Shown: positions 26,452-34,763 of the stretch, one piece after another
Numbering within the stretch: the first letter of the stretch is position 1
How the letters are laid out: each line of letters begins with the position of its first letter
Source of the DNA: Opitutia bacterium Tous-C4FEB
Lineage (GTDB): Bacteria > Verrucomicrobiota > Verrucomicrobiia > Opitutales > Opitutaceae
DNA length: 60,232 nt
Reading direction: 5' to 3'
NCBI GenBank assembly: GCA_002304445.1
Contig: NEVA01000019.1
Location: 1-60,232 of the forward strand
Notes under the pieces: model-generated
Databases searched by the model: none
Told to the model about the DNA's origin: nothing
The model's input: the letters and a program-made list of their open reading frames with translations, nothing else
Translations under genes and position numbers: made by a program

Positions 26452-27714
26452 ATGAATTACCGTCGTTTGCTGCCCGTTCTTTTCCTATTTGCTCATCCCG
26501 TGGTCCCGACCTTCGGGGCCGAGGCCGCCCGCGTGATTCATGAGCGTTTGCTCACGCTCGATACCCACCTCGATACGCCGGCCAATCTGCGGCGCCCGGG
26601 TTGGAACATCCTTGAGCGCCGCGACGTGAGGGAAGATTTCAGCCAAGTTGATGTTCCCCGCATGATCGAAGGCGGGCTTGATGGTGGTTTTTGGGTGATC
26701 TACACGCCCCAAGGGCCGCGCACTCCCGCGGGTCACGCTGCGGCCCGGGATACCGCGATCCAGATCGCGCTGAGAATCCACAAAATGGTAGCCGCCAATC
26801 CGGCTCATTTTACTCTCGCGACCAAAGCTGACGAAGCCGCTCCGATTGCGGCTTCGGGCAAACGCATCGTCTATCTCTCCATGGAGAACGCCTATCCGAT
26901 CGGCCGCGATCTCACCCTGCTTCAAACTTTTTTTGACCTCGGCGTGCGCATGATCAGCCCGGTGCACTTTTCAAACAACGACCTCGGCGACTCCGCCACC
27001 GATACAACCGGCAAGCAATGGAACGGGCTTAGTCCCTTGGGCAAAGAGTTCGTCGCCGAGTGCAATCGGCTCGGGATGGTCCTCGACCAGTCTCACGGTT
27101 CCGACGAGGTCTTCGATCAACTCCTCGCCCTTTCTGCTACCCCGATCATCCTTTCCCACTCGGGTGCGAAGGCTGTCTATGATCACCCGCGTAACATTGA
27201 CGACGAGCGCATCAAAAAACTGGCCGCCGCCGGTGGCGTGATTCAGATGAATTCACTGAGCGCCTATCTTATCCCGACTCCGCCCAATCCCGAGCGGAAC
27301 AAAGCCATGAGCGCGCTCTTTGCCAAGTTTGGCGGTCGCAGCGCACTCAGCAGCGAACAGATGAAGGCGATGGCGCAGGAACGCCGTGCCATCGAAGAGA
27401 AATTTCCCGTACCGTCGGCGACGTTCGATGACTTCATGAAACACGCGCTGCACACGATCAAGTTGGTTGGACCTGACCACGTCGGCTTCGGCCCCGATTG
27501 GGACGGCGGCGGCGGGGTAATTGGAATGGAAGACATTGCCAGCTCCCACAAAATTACCGCGCGCCTTCTGGTCGAGGGCTACACCGAGGCCGATTGCGAA
27601 AAAATGTGGAGCGGAAATGTGCTTCGCTTGTTGCGCTCAGCCGAAGCCCACGCGATCAAGGTCAAATCAGAGGCGGCAGCCAAAGCGGTTTCGGCGTCTC
27701 CGGCAAAACCCTGA
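26452..27714 (+). CDS. exported M19 family (renal dipeptidase-like) dipeptidase
   Basis: Zinc metallo-dipeptidase of 420 aa. The ATG at 26452 is chosen because a signal peptide (RRLLPVLFLFAHPVVPTFGA) follows; the frame opens 27 bp earlier. Family landmarks: LTLDTHLDTP (HxD zinc ligands), YLSMENAYPIG (bridging Glu), SPVHFSNND, QSHGSDEVFD, PIILSHSGAKA and LVGPDHVGFGPDWDGGGG (usually DHVGIGSDFDG). The active site looks complete. It should hydrolyse dipeptides, possibly with D-residues or peptidoglycan origin, in the periplasm. It appears to be monocistronic. The C-terminal about 20 residues are Ala/Lys-rich and probably disordered. Confidence 0.92.
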   Translation: MNYRRLLPVLFLFAHPVVPTFGAEAARVIHERLLTLDTHLDTPANLRRPGWNILERRDVREDFSQVDVPRMIEGGLDGGFWVIYTPQGPRTPAGHAAARDTAIQIALRIHKMVAANPAHFTLATKADEAAPIAASGKRIVYLSMENAYPIGRDLTLLQTFFDLGVRMISPVHFSNNDLGDSATDTTGKQWNGLSPLGKEFVAECNRLGMVLDQSHGSDEVFDQLLALSATPIILSHSGAKAVYDHPRNIDDERIKKLAAAGGVIQMNSLSAYLIPTPPNPERNKAMSALFAKFGGRSALSSEQMKAMAQERRAIEEKFPVPSATFDDFMKHALHTIKLVGPDHVGFGPDWDGGGGVIGMEDIASSHKITARLLVEGYTEADCEKMWSGNVLRLLRSAEAHAIKVKSEAAAKAVSASPAKP

Positions 27715-28083
27715 CGTCGTCTTCGACCGAAGTGACGCTGGCGCGGGTGCCCCGATGTGACCGCGGTTAGGGGCGAATTCTTTTCGTATTCGTTCCGTTT
27801 TGGGTGGGCGGATCATCGGGGTGGGATGGTGAGATAGAGCTTGCTCGCGGGGTAAGCGCTCGCGGGGACCTCGACCGCAAATCGCTCGTGGGGCGCTTCA
27901 AAAATTTCACAATTCTGCGAAAAAAGGTTCCCGGCTTCGCATCGATAGTTGGGCGGCAGCGCCGCAGGCGTTTAGATTATCTCTGGGTTGCCCATTTCCC
28001 CCGCGCCTAGTCTAGGCGGCCGGTGGCAACCGCAACCCAAGCGAAGCGGGGGTTCTTGCCGGAGCGATGCGGCGCGGAAACGA
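27715..28083. other. spacer between convergent genes
   Basis: Two genes converge on this 370-bp stretch. I see no gene and no clear terminator. Around 27838-27880 there are GC-rich words (AGCTTGCTCGCGGGG and GCGCTCGCGGGGACC) that vaguely recall REP sequences but do not form a convincing hairpin pair. Confidence 0.35.
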
Positions 28084-29751
28084 TCAGGGCTCGCGCGAGC
28101 CGCGAGGTAACGGGAGGTCAAGCTGGACGATGGCGTCGGCGAATAGGAGTCGGCGTTGCTCCGGGCTGAGGCCGGGTTCGAAGAGCGCGGTGTCGTAATC
28201 GCGATAGCGCTGCCAGGCTTCTTGGCGGGAGAATTGATCGGCCAAACTCTTGAGCAGCAGATCGAGATCGAGAGACTGATCGGCGGGACCAAGGCGGGCT
28301 TTCACGGCGGCGGTGAGGTCGCTTTGGATGCGGTCCTTCTCGGACGCGAGGGCGGCGAGGCGCCGTGTTTGCTCGGCGTTGAAGGTGACGAGCTGGGTCT
28401 TGAGCGCATCGACCTTGGCGATCTCGCCACGGCTCGCACGGCGGTTGGTGATGATCTCGATGGCGTAGCCGCCGCCTTGGCGGATGAATTCGACGCGGTG
28501 AGTGGGGAAGTCGCTTTTGATGGCGGCGAGTCTGTCGATGAGCGTGCGTTGGAGATCTTGTTTTTCCCGGAGATACACGCCGATGCGCCGGTTCAGTTCG
28601 GCGGGAACTGCGGGGGTGGTCGGGCGTGAGGGGCGGGGAAGCGGGGCGAGGAGCACGCGGATTTCTTCCGCCTGCGTTTCCAGGTCGGCGAGGGCGGGAG
28701 CCTGTTTCGCGGCGAGCGCGCGGAGGGCGTTGGTCCGCGTGAACCCGAAGTAGGCGCGGTCCTGGCGATAGATCACCGCGCGGAGCTCGGCTTTAAGCGC
28801 CGACTTGGCGTCGCGGTAAGCGTCGATACGGGCCGCGATTTCCGGCGGGAGATTGGCGGGACGCTCGAAACGGGCCGTCTCGGGGGAGAAGAAGACGACG
28901 GGCCGGGGCGCATCAAGATCGACCGAGGCGGTGGGATCGCCAAGCGGATCGTCGAGTTCGATGGCCAATTCACGGAGCAACCGGCGTTGGGCGGGTGAGA
29001 GACCGGCGGTGAAGAACGCCGAAGCGCGGAAGACTTTGAACTCATCGGCCCGTGATTCGTAGCGGAGGTCGTCGCCAAGCGCCCAAGTGCGGTTGTCGTT
29101 CCAGTCCGCGCCGGCGTGGAAAAAGCTGCCGTTGACGAGGTTCTCCCGGATGGCCTCGGCCTCGGCTTCGTGCGCGATGAGGCGGGGAGTTTGTTGGGCG
29201 GCAAAGGCCGTCAAAGTCTGGCGGCGGGTGCTCGGATCGACGTCGCGGGTGGCGACAAGTTGCGCACGAAGCTCGGCGAGGAGGGCGGTGCGGGACGCGG
29301 TGTAGGCGTCGAGACGTTGGAGACGTTTTTTGGAGAGGTCCTCCCGGTGCAGGTGCGCGCTCAAGGGAGCATAGAACGGCTCGCCGACGTGGGACTTCAG
29401 TTGTGGCAGCACGCTCTCGGGTTGGCCCAATTGGTAGTTTCTAAAAAGCACCAGCGGTCCGCCGAGTTGAGGCGGGACAGGCGGGAAGAAAAAGACCGAG
29501 CGCCAAATGGGGGCCGAGTAACGGAAGTCATTTTGAAAAGAGGACGGGAAGGAGCCCGAGCGCTCGTAATACGGCTGGTGAGGAACGGTCGGAGGGTCGT
29601 AAGGAACGCTCTGCGGCTGATTGGTGTAGGCGGCGGTAGCCGGAGGGCTATCGGTCGTCGGCGTAGTGGGCGCGGCGACGAGAACGATCAGGGGCAGGGC
29701 GATGAAGACGAGGGCACCGAGCGCTCGGACGGGGTAACGGGAGTGTTTCAT
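28084..29751 (-). CDS. exported repeat protein of unknown function
   Basis: Protein of 555 aa that I do not recognise. A signal peptide (about 1-27, GALVFIALPLIVLVAAP) is followed by a Pro/Thr/Tyr-rich linker and then by recurring helical units. One unit type, LDAYTASRTALLAELRAQL then ALAxxQAPxL-like text, occurs at about 150-215, 305-370 and, more weakly, 390-440. A second short unit, GLSPAQRRLLRELAIELDDPLG, recurs near the end as GLSPEQRRLLFADAIVQLDLPL. The helices are Ala/Leu/Arg/Glu-rich and may form coiled coils in the periplasm. It is flanked by a convergent dipeptidase gene and, upstream, by a receiver-domain fossil; the neighbours give no functional clue. Confidence 0.7.
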   Translation of the reverse strand: MKHSRYPVRALGALVFIALPLIVLVAAPTTPTTDSPPATAAYTNQPQSVPYDPPTVPHQPYYERSGSFPSSFQNDFRYSAPIWRSVFFFPPVPPQLGGPLVLFRNYQLGQPESVLPQLKSHVGEPFYAPLSAHLHREDLSKKRLQRLDAYTASRTALLAELRAQLVATRDVDPSTRRQTLTAFAAQQTPRLIAHEAEAEAIRENLVNGSFFHAGADWNDNRTWALGDDLRYESRADEFKVFRASAFFTAGLSPAQRRLLRELAIELDDPLGDPTASVDLDAPRPVVFFSPETARFERPANLPPEIAARIDAYRDAKSALKAELRAVIYRQDRAYFGFTRTNALRALAAKQAPALADLETQAEEIRVLLAPLPRPSRPTTPAVPAELNRRIGVYLREKQDLQRTLIDRLAAIKSDFPTHRVEFIRQGGGYAIEIITNRRASRGEIAKVDALKTQLVTFNAEQTRRLAALASEKDRIQSDLTAAVKARLGPADQSLDLDLLLKSLADQFSRQEAWQRYRDYDTALFEPGLSPEQRRLLFADAIVQLDLPLPRGSREP

Positions 29752-29835
29752 TGGGTGAACGGGGTGAATTACGATCAGACTTGGAGAAGGTGAATGCGAG
29801 TAAGATGCTAGGGCGGCGGGGAATCGGACAAATTG

Positions 29836-30012
29836 CTAAACGGAGAATGTTACCCGACGTCGCGGAAGAGCACGCCCCACTGCCGGGCGAGTGGAGTGTA
29901 GGTCCGCGAGCGCATAGTCGAAACGGCGTGCGGCGAGGCGGCGCCGTAAGACGGCGTCGTCCTCGAAGATGAGCACTTCGCAACCGGAGGGCTGGGCGGC
30001 CTCGTGGAGCAT
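29836..30012 (-). pseudogene. remnant of a response-regulator receiver domain
   Basis: A 58-codon frame begins with an ATG at 30012 and reads CEVLIFEDDAVLRRRLAA, the first beta strand, acidic pair and helix of a receiver domain. It then jumps straight to RRFDYALADLH, the strand carrying the phosphoacceptor Asp. The roughly 25 residues normally between are missing, and the frame ends soon afterwards. An internal deletion between similar RR(R)LAA stretches would explain this. It lies between the repeat protein (same strand) and ribH (opposite strand). Confidence 0.4.
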
Positions 30013-30178
30013 GGGAAGGAATGCGCGTCATCCGAGCGAAGGGTTCAACGCAAAAACTGCCGGATCGCAGGCGCGGCGAGGCGTTGGTTTGTGGCCGCGG
30101 AGCGTCGCGCGGGTGAATCCGAACGGGCTTGGAATTCAGGTTGCGGAGCGGATGGGCGGGCCGTTGTCTGACTCTTCC

Positions 30179-30652
30179 ATGAGTCTCGATGCGCCTGCGC
30201 TTGGTCCGGTTGATGGTGCCCCTTTTTCCTTTGGGGTGGTGGCGGCGTGTTTCAATGCCGAGTTGGTGGAGGGCTTGTTGGCCAGCTTGAAAACAACGCT
30301 GGCTGCCAGTGGAGTGAAGCCCGAGCGGATCGAGCTGCTGCGGGTGCCGGGGTCGCACGAGGTGCCTTACGCGGCGCAGCTTTTAGCGGTTTCAGGTCGG
30401 CATAATTGTGTGATCGCTCTCGGGGTGCTGATCGGCGGCGATACCAATCATCACGAGATGGTCGGCAACAGCGTCTCGCAGGCGTTGCAGCAATTGAGTC
30501 TCGCGGTGCGCTTGCCCGTGATCAACGGCGTGATTGTGGCCAACACGCGGCCTCAAGCCGAGGCGCGGTGCTTGGGGGCAATCAATCGCGGGGCTGAATT
30601 TGCCCGCGCGGCGCTGGCGATGGCCGAGTTGCAGTCAAAATTTTCCCGATGA
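30179..30652 (+). CDS. ribH: 6,7-dimethyl-8-ribityllumazine synthase
   Basis: Penultimate enzyme of riboflavin synthesis (157 aa), joining 5-amino-6-ribitylamino-uracil with dihydroxybutanone phosphate. The ATG at 30179 gives normal family length; the frame opens further upstream without conservation. Substrate-binding and catalytic segments are ACFNAELVEGLL, LLRVPGSHEVPYAAQ, ALGVLIGGDTNHHEMV (catalytic His; usually GAVIRGxTxHxxxV) and PVINGVIVANTRPQAEAR. Its stop overlaps the nusB start as ATGA, the common ribH-nusB arrangement. No FMN riboswitch is visible upstream. Confidence 0.95.
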   Translation: MSLDAPALGPVDGAPFSFGVVAACFNAELVEGLLASLKTTLAASGVKPERIELLRVPGSHEVPYAAQLLAVSGRHNCVIALGVLIGGDTNHHEMVGNSVSQALQQLSLAVRLPVINGVIVANTRPQAEARCLGAINRGAEFARAALAMAELQSKFSR

Positions 30653-31098
30653 GCAAAGCCCTTTTTACCCAACGCCGCGACAGTCGCGTCGCCGCCCTAC
30701 AATACATCTATGCCTGGAGCATCAACGAGCCCAGGAACCTCGCGGAAGATCTCATTGTTTTCTTCGAAAACATGGAGCAACCGAGGGCGCACTATGCCTA
30801 TGCCGAGGAACTTATTCAGGGCATCATCCTGAACCAAGCTGAGATTGACGGTATCATCAAAGGGCTGGCCCAGAATTGGGATTTCGACCGGATCGCAAAG
30901 ATCGACTTGGGGATCCTGCGGTTGGCGATCTACGAAATGAAGCACCGCAAGGATATCCCTCCGGTGGTTTCGATCAACGAGGCAATCGATCTTTCAAAGC
31001 AGTTCTCCAATCTCGATTCGAAGCGTTTCATCAACGGAATCTTGGACCGCTACAAAGGCCAAGTCGGCCGCGATTCCCGGAAAGTGGAAACGGCGTAA
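30649..31098 (+). CDS. nusB: transcription antitermination factor NusB
   Basis: NusB (149 aa) acts in rRNA antitermination by binding boxA RNA with NusE (S10). The sequence covers the full family: QRRDSRVAALQYIYAWSIN at the N-terminus, FDRIAKIDLGILRLAIYEM in the middle and the signature PPVVSINEAIDLSKQFSN with SKRFINGILDRY at the C-terminus. The start codon overlaps the ribH stop (ATGA), so translation is coupled. Confidence 0.95.
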   Translation: MSKALFTQRRDSRVAALQYIYAWSINEPRNLAEDLIVFFENMEQPRAHYAYAEELIQGIILNQAEIDGIIKGLAQNWDFDRIAKIDLGILRLAIYEMKHRKDIPPVVSINEAIDLSKQFSNLDSKRFINGILDRYKGQVGRDSRKVETA

Positions 31099-31202
31099 GC
31101 GGAAAGGAGCGGGTAGAGGGGCGCGGGCGACTCCGGCTCTCGCCGCCGTAAAATGAAAGGGCCTCGCCACCGCTCCCGGCGGCCCATCCACTTTCAAATT
31201 CC

Positions 31203-32123
31203 ATGTTCGGACTCTTTAAGAAATTCAAAGAAGGCTTCGCCAAGACGTTTGCCGCGATCGGCGAGAAAACCCGCGGGCTGTTTGGCGGGCGGCGGATCGA
31301 TGCGGCTTCGCTGGGCGAGCTCGAGGAGGCCCTTTACACGGCGGACTTTGGGGTTGCGACCACCGAGGAGATTCTCGGCGAGATCAAAGCGGCCTACAAA
31401 AAAGACGCGACGCTCGCGGGGCAGCAGGCTGCGGCCCTCGGTGCGGCGGTTCTGAACAGAGTCTTGGGCGGCAGCGAGGGTGTCATCAAGCCCGCGGCCA
31501 GCGCGCCGACGGTGATCGTGCTCATCGGGGTCAATGGCTCGGGCAAGACGACCACGACGGCCAAGTTGGCGTGGAAGTTGAAACAGGAAGGCAAGTCGGT
31601 GGTGGTGGCGGCGTGCGACACGTTTCGGGCGGCGGCGGTGGAGCAACTCAAGACGTGGGCGCAACGGCTCGATCTTGAAATCGTGGCCAGCCACACGGGC
31701 GCGGATTCGGCGGCGGTGGCATTCGACGCGTTGCAGGCGGCCAAGAGCCGCGGGCGCGACTACCTCATCGTGGACACGGCCGGCCGGTTGCACACCAAGA
31801 GCAATCTGATGGAGGAGTTGGCGAAGATTAAGCGCGTGTTGCAGAAACAGGATCCGACGGCGCCGCATGAATCATGGCTCGTGGTGGATGGCTCGCTCGG
31901 AAGCAACTCGATCGAACAGGCCAAGGTTTTTCACAAGAGTTTTGGTCTCACCGGGCTGGTCATCACGAAGCTCGACGGCACGTCGCGCGGTGGCGCGATC
32001 GTGGGCATCTGGCGCGAACTGAAGCTGCCGATCTACTTCGTCGGTCTCGGCGAACAAAAGGAAGACCTGCAACCTTTCAGCGCGGAGAATTACTCGCGCG
32101 CGGTGTTCGGCCTAGAGGCATAG
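31203..32123 (+). CDS. ftsY: signal recognition particle receptor FtsY
   Basis: SRP receptor GTPase of 306 aa that docks ribosome-SRP complexes at the membrane. It is a short NG-domain form lacking the long acidic A domain of E. coli FtsY; an amphipathic N-terminus (MFGLFKKFKEGFAKTFAAIG) may mediate membrane contact. GTPase motifs are GVNGSGKTTTTAKLA (G1), CDTFRAAAVEQL, LIVDTAGRLHTKSNLMEEL (G3) and TKLDGTSRGG (G4). The VVDGSLGSNSIEQAK segment replaces the usual DATTGQN-like motif. It follows nusB by 104 bp. Confidence 0.95.
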   Translation: MFGLFKKFKEGFAKTFAAIGEKTRGLFGGRRIDAASLGELEEALYTADFGVATTEEILGEIKAAYKKDATLAGQQAAALGAAVLNRVLGGSEGVIKPAASAPTVIVLIGVNGSGKTTTTAKLAWKLKQEGKSVVVAACDTFRAAAVEQLKTWAQRLDLEIVASHTGADSAAVAFDALQAAKSRGRDYLIVDTAGRLHTKSNLMEELAKIKRVLQKQDPTAPHESWLVVDGSLGSNSIEQAKVFHKSFGLTGLVITKLDGTSRGGAIVGIWRELKLPIYFVGLGEQKEDLQPFSAENYSRAVFGLEA

Positions 32124-32307
32124 GCTTCCGTTCCTGGCGGGGCGCGGGGCGGGGGTGGGGTTGGTGATCGGATTACTGCTTTCCTGTCACAGTTTCATGC
32201 CGATTTCAGCGCGGATGTCATATTAGCGTTACGCGAGTCATTAAGGCTTTGTGGGCGGGGAGACCTGAGCCAACTAGCGCCGGTCTTTGTTTCGACCATC
32301 AAAATCT

Positions 32308-34755
32308 ATGAACTGTTTATTTCCTCTACCACGCCTTGTTTGCTGCGCGTTGAGCACCGTGCTGGCTCTGTCGTCGATCCCGTCAGGGTACGGTCAAAGT
32401 GCTGCGGCGGCGCAGATCGCGGCCTTGGAGCCCCTGAAGCTCGAGGCGCTTACCGTGACGGGGACGCGGCGCTTGGATCGCACCTTGGTGGAATCCATGG
32501 TGCCGGTCGATGTGGTGAGTCCGGAGACGTTGCAGTCCTCGGTCTCAGCCGAACTCACCGACAAGCTCGTCCAAGCCGTGCCGTCTTTCAATGTGCAGCG
32601 CCTCACGATCGGTGAAGGTGCGGCGTTTGTGCGTCCGGCGCGCTTGCGCGGTCTCTCGCCGGATCACACCCTGGTTTTGATCAACGGCAAACGGCAGCAT
32701 CGCTCCGCTTTGATTACCGGTGGTTTTTCGCAAGCCGCTGATTTGGGTCAGATTCCGGCCTTCGGGTTGCAGCGGGTGGAGGTATTGCGGGATGGCGCCT
32801 CGGCGCAATATGGCTCTGATGCCATTGCCGGCGTGATCAACCTCGTGCTCAAAGATCGCATCGGTTACGAAGGGTTTGGCCAAGTGAGCCAATATTTCGG
32901 CGGCGACGGATTCAACCGCCAGGTCGGCTTCGATGCGGGTTTCAAATTACCGGCCGGCGGGTTTCTCAACGTCGCTTTGGAATACCTAAAGGCTGATCGT
33001 ACCTCGCGCTCGGTTCAGCGCGCCGATGCTCTGGCTTACATCGCAGCTCGTCCCGAGCGCGCGGCCGCCGTGCGTAAGCCGGTCCAACGTTGGGGCCAGC
33101 CCGAACGCGAATCCCAGCGCCTGATGCTGAACGGAGCGTTGCCTGTGACGACTTCGATCAAGGCTTACGGTTTTATGATCTTCGGGTCGGGTGACGGACT
33201 GGATGATTTCAATTGGCGCAATCCTGACACCAACGCTGCGTTTAGGCGCTCGATTTATCAAAATGCGCCGACGTCGCGTTATCCCAATTATTCCTTGGTG
33301 GAACGATTCCCTGGTGGTTTTGCCCCGTATTTTGCGTCGAGCGATGAGGATTACCATGTCGTAGGCGGCGTGAAGGGGAGCACGGCGATGGGTCTGAACT
33401 ATGATTTTAGTGCCGCGACGGGTCGTAATCGCATCGATTATAAGCTGACCAATTCCGTAAACGCTTCGTTCGGTCCGGAGTCTCCGACGGAGTTTGATGT
33501 CGGCGGTTTAAAACAGGATGAGCGCAACCTGAACGCGGATTTTGTCTACAACTGGAACAGCGGATTTTTTACGAAACCCATCAACATCGCTTTTGGCGCG
33601 GAAAACCGCCGCGAGCATTTTAAAATTCGCGGGGGTGATCGTTATTCGTGGGACGTTGGACCGTTTGCCGATCTCGCCGTTGGGGCGAACGGATTTCCGG
33701 GCTGGAGCCCATCGCAGATCGTCGATGCCGACCGCGACAGTAACGCCGCGTATGTCGATTTCGACGTGCAGCCGCTGGAGCGCTTGAGTTTCGCGATCGC
33801 AGGTCGCACCGAGAATTATTCCGATTTCGGGGCCACGACCAACGGGAAACTTTCGTCGCGCTTTCAGGCGCTGTCGAATTTGGCAGTGCGAGGTGCGGTG
33901 AGCACCGGCTTTCACGCGCCGACGCCCGGGCTGTCCTATTACACGCGCACCAGCCAAGGGTTATTGCCGGGCACCTCCACGCTCTTCACTTCAGGCCAAG
34001 TCAGTGTGAGTAATCCTGTGGCCGTGTTTTTCGGCGCGAAAGCACTCAAGCCGGAAAGTTCTGACAATGTGAGTCTCGGTTTGGTTTTCACGCCTGGCTC
34101 TGATTTCACGGTCTCGGTCGATTATTACCGGATCGCGGTGCAAGATCGCCTCAGTCTCTCCCAAGGTTTCACGCTCACGGCGGCCCAGCGCGACCAGTTG
34201 GTAGCTTCGGGGGTGACGGATGCCAAAAATCTTAACTCTCTGAGTTTTCTCACCAATGCGTTTGATACCCGCACGGAGGGTCTCGATCTCGTGGCCTCGA
34301 AGCGTTGGACGCTCTCCAAGCAAGAGACGGTGGCGCTCACGGCGGCATATAATTACAACGCCACCCGCGTCATCCGTTACGATGCTCGCGTGATTTCCAG
34401 AGATGCGCGCATCAATCTGGAGAATCGCATCCCGCAGAATGCGGGCAACGTCACGCTGAATTATACGCGTAATCGTTTGGGCTTAATGGCCCGCGTGCGC
34501 TATTTCGGCGAGTGGACCGACGCCCAATCCAATTCGACGATCGTGCAGGATTTCGGCCGGCAAATCCTCGCTGATTTTTCCACGTCGTGGCAATTCACCC
34601 GCCGGATCAGTGCCACGGCTGGCGTGGAGAACGTGTTTAATCGCTATCCGGACAAGGCGACGTTTAACGCCGCCAACGGTTTGCTCTATTCTCGCAATTC
34701 GCCCTACGACGCCGATGGCGGTCGTTGGTACCTGCGGGTCAACGCCGCGTATTGA
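32308..34755 (+). CDS. TonB-dependent receptor
   Basis: Outer-membrane receptor of 815 aa from the ATG at 32308, which directly precedes a signal peptide (to about residue 30, ending IPSGYGQ). A TonB-box-like LEALTVTGTRR is followed by the plug (PVDVVSPETL, RLRGLSPDHTLVLINGKRQH, VEVLRDGASAQYGSDAIAGV) and a barrel that ends in WYLRVNAAY with a C-terminal aromatic. The RLRGLSPDHTLVLINGKR block is typical of a receptor group often linked to small organic ligands rather than siderophores. It is followed 8 bp later by the exported PLP enzyme, so the two form an operon. The ligand is unknown. Confidence 0.92.
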   Translation: MNCLFPLPRLVCCALSTVLALSSIPSGYGQSAAAAQIAALEPLKLEALTVTGTRRLDRTLVESMVPVDVVSPETLQSSVSAELTDKLVQAVPSFNVQRLTIGEGAAFVRPARLRGLSPDHTLVLINGKRQHRSALITGGFSQAADLGQIPAFGLQRVEVLRDGASAQYGSDAIAGVINLVLKDRIGYEGFGQVSQYFGGDGFNRQVGFDAGFKLPAGGFLNVALEYLKADRTSRSVQRADALAYIAARPERAAAVRKPVQRWGQPERESQRLMLNGALPVTTSIKAYGFMIFGSGDGLDDFNWRNPDTNAAFRRSIYQNAPTSRYPNYSLVERFPGGFAPYFASSDEDYHVVGGVKGSTAMGLNYDFSAATGRNRIDYKLTNSVNASFGPESPTEFDVGGLKQDERNLNADFVYNWNSGFFTKPINIAFGAENRREHFKIRGGDRYSWDVGPFADLAVGANGFPGWSPSQIVDADRDSNAAYVDFDVQPLERLSFAIAGRTENYSDFGATTNGKLSSRFQALSNLAVRGAVSTGFHAPTPGLSYYTRTSQGLLPGTSTLFTSGQVSVSNPVAVFFGAKALKPESSDNVSLGLVFTPGSDFTVSVDYYRIAVQDRLSLSQGFTLTAAQRDQLVASGVTDAKNLNSLSFLTNAFDTRTEGLDLVASKRWTLSKQETVALTAAYNYNATRVIRYDARVISRDARINLENRIPQNAGNVTLNYTRNRLGLMARVRYFGEWTDAQSNSTIVQDFGRQILADFSTSWQFTRRISATAGVENVFNRYPDKATFNAANGLLYSRNSPYDADGGRWYLRVNAAY

Positions 34756-34763
34756 TTTCAACC

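Noticed and set aside
27838-27880. REP-like element after the dipeptidase gene
   Set aside because: It lacks the GTAG foot and a proper hairpin, unlike the element at 14694-14770.
30013-30178. FMN riboswitch upstream of ribH
   Set aside because: The conserved RFN element words are absent.
32124-32307. Possible riboswitch before the TonB receptor (GGGGAGACCTGAGCC)
   Set aside because: The surrounding bases do not match SAM, cobalamin or TPP consensus elements beyond a few positions.
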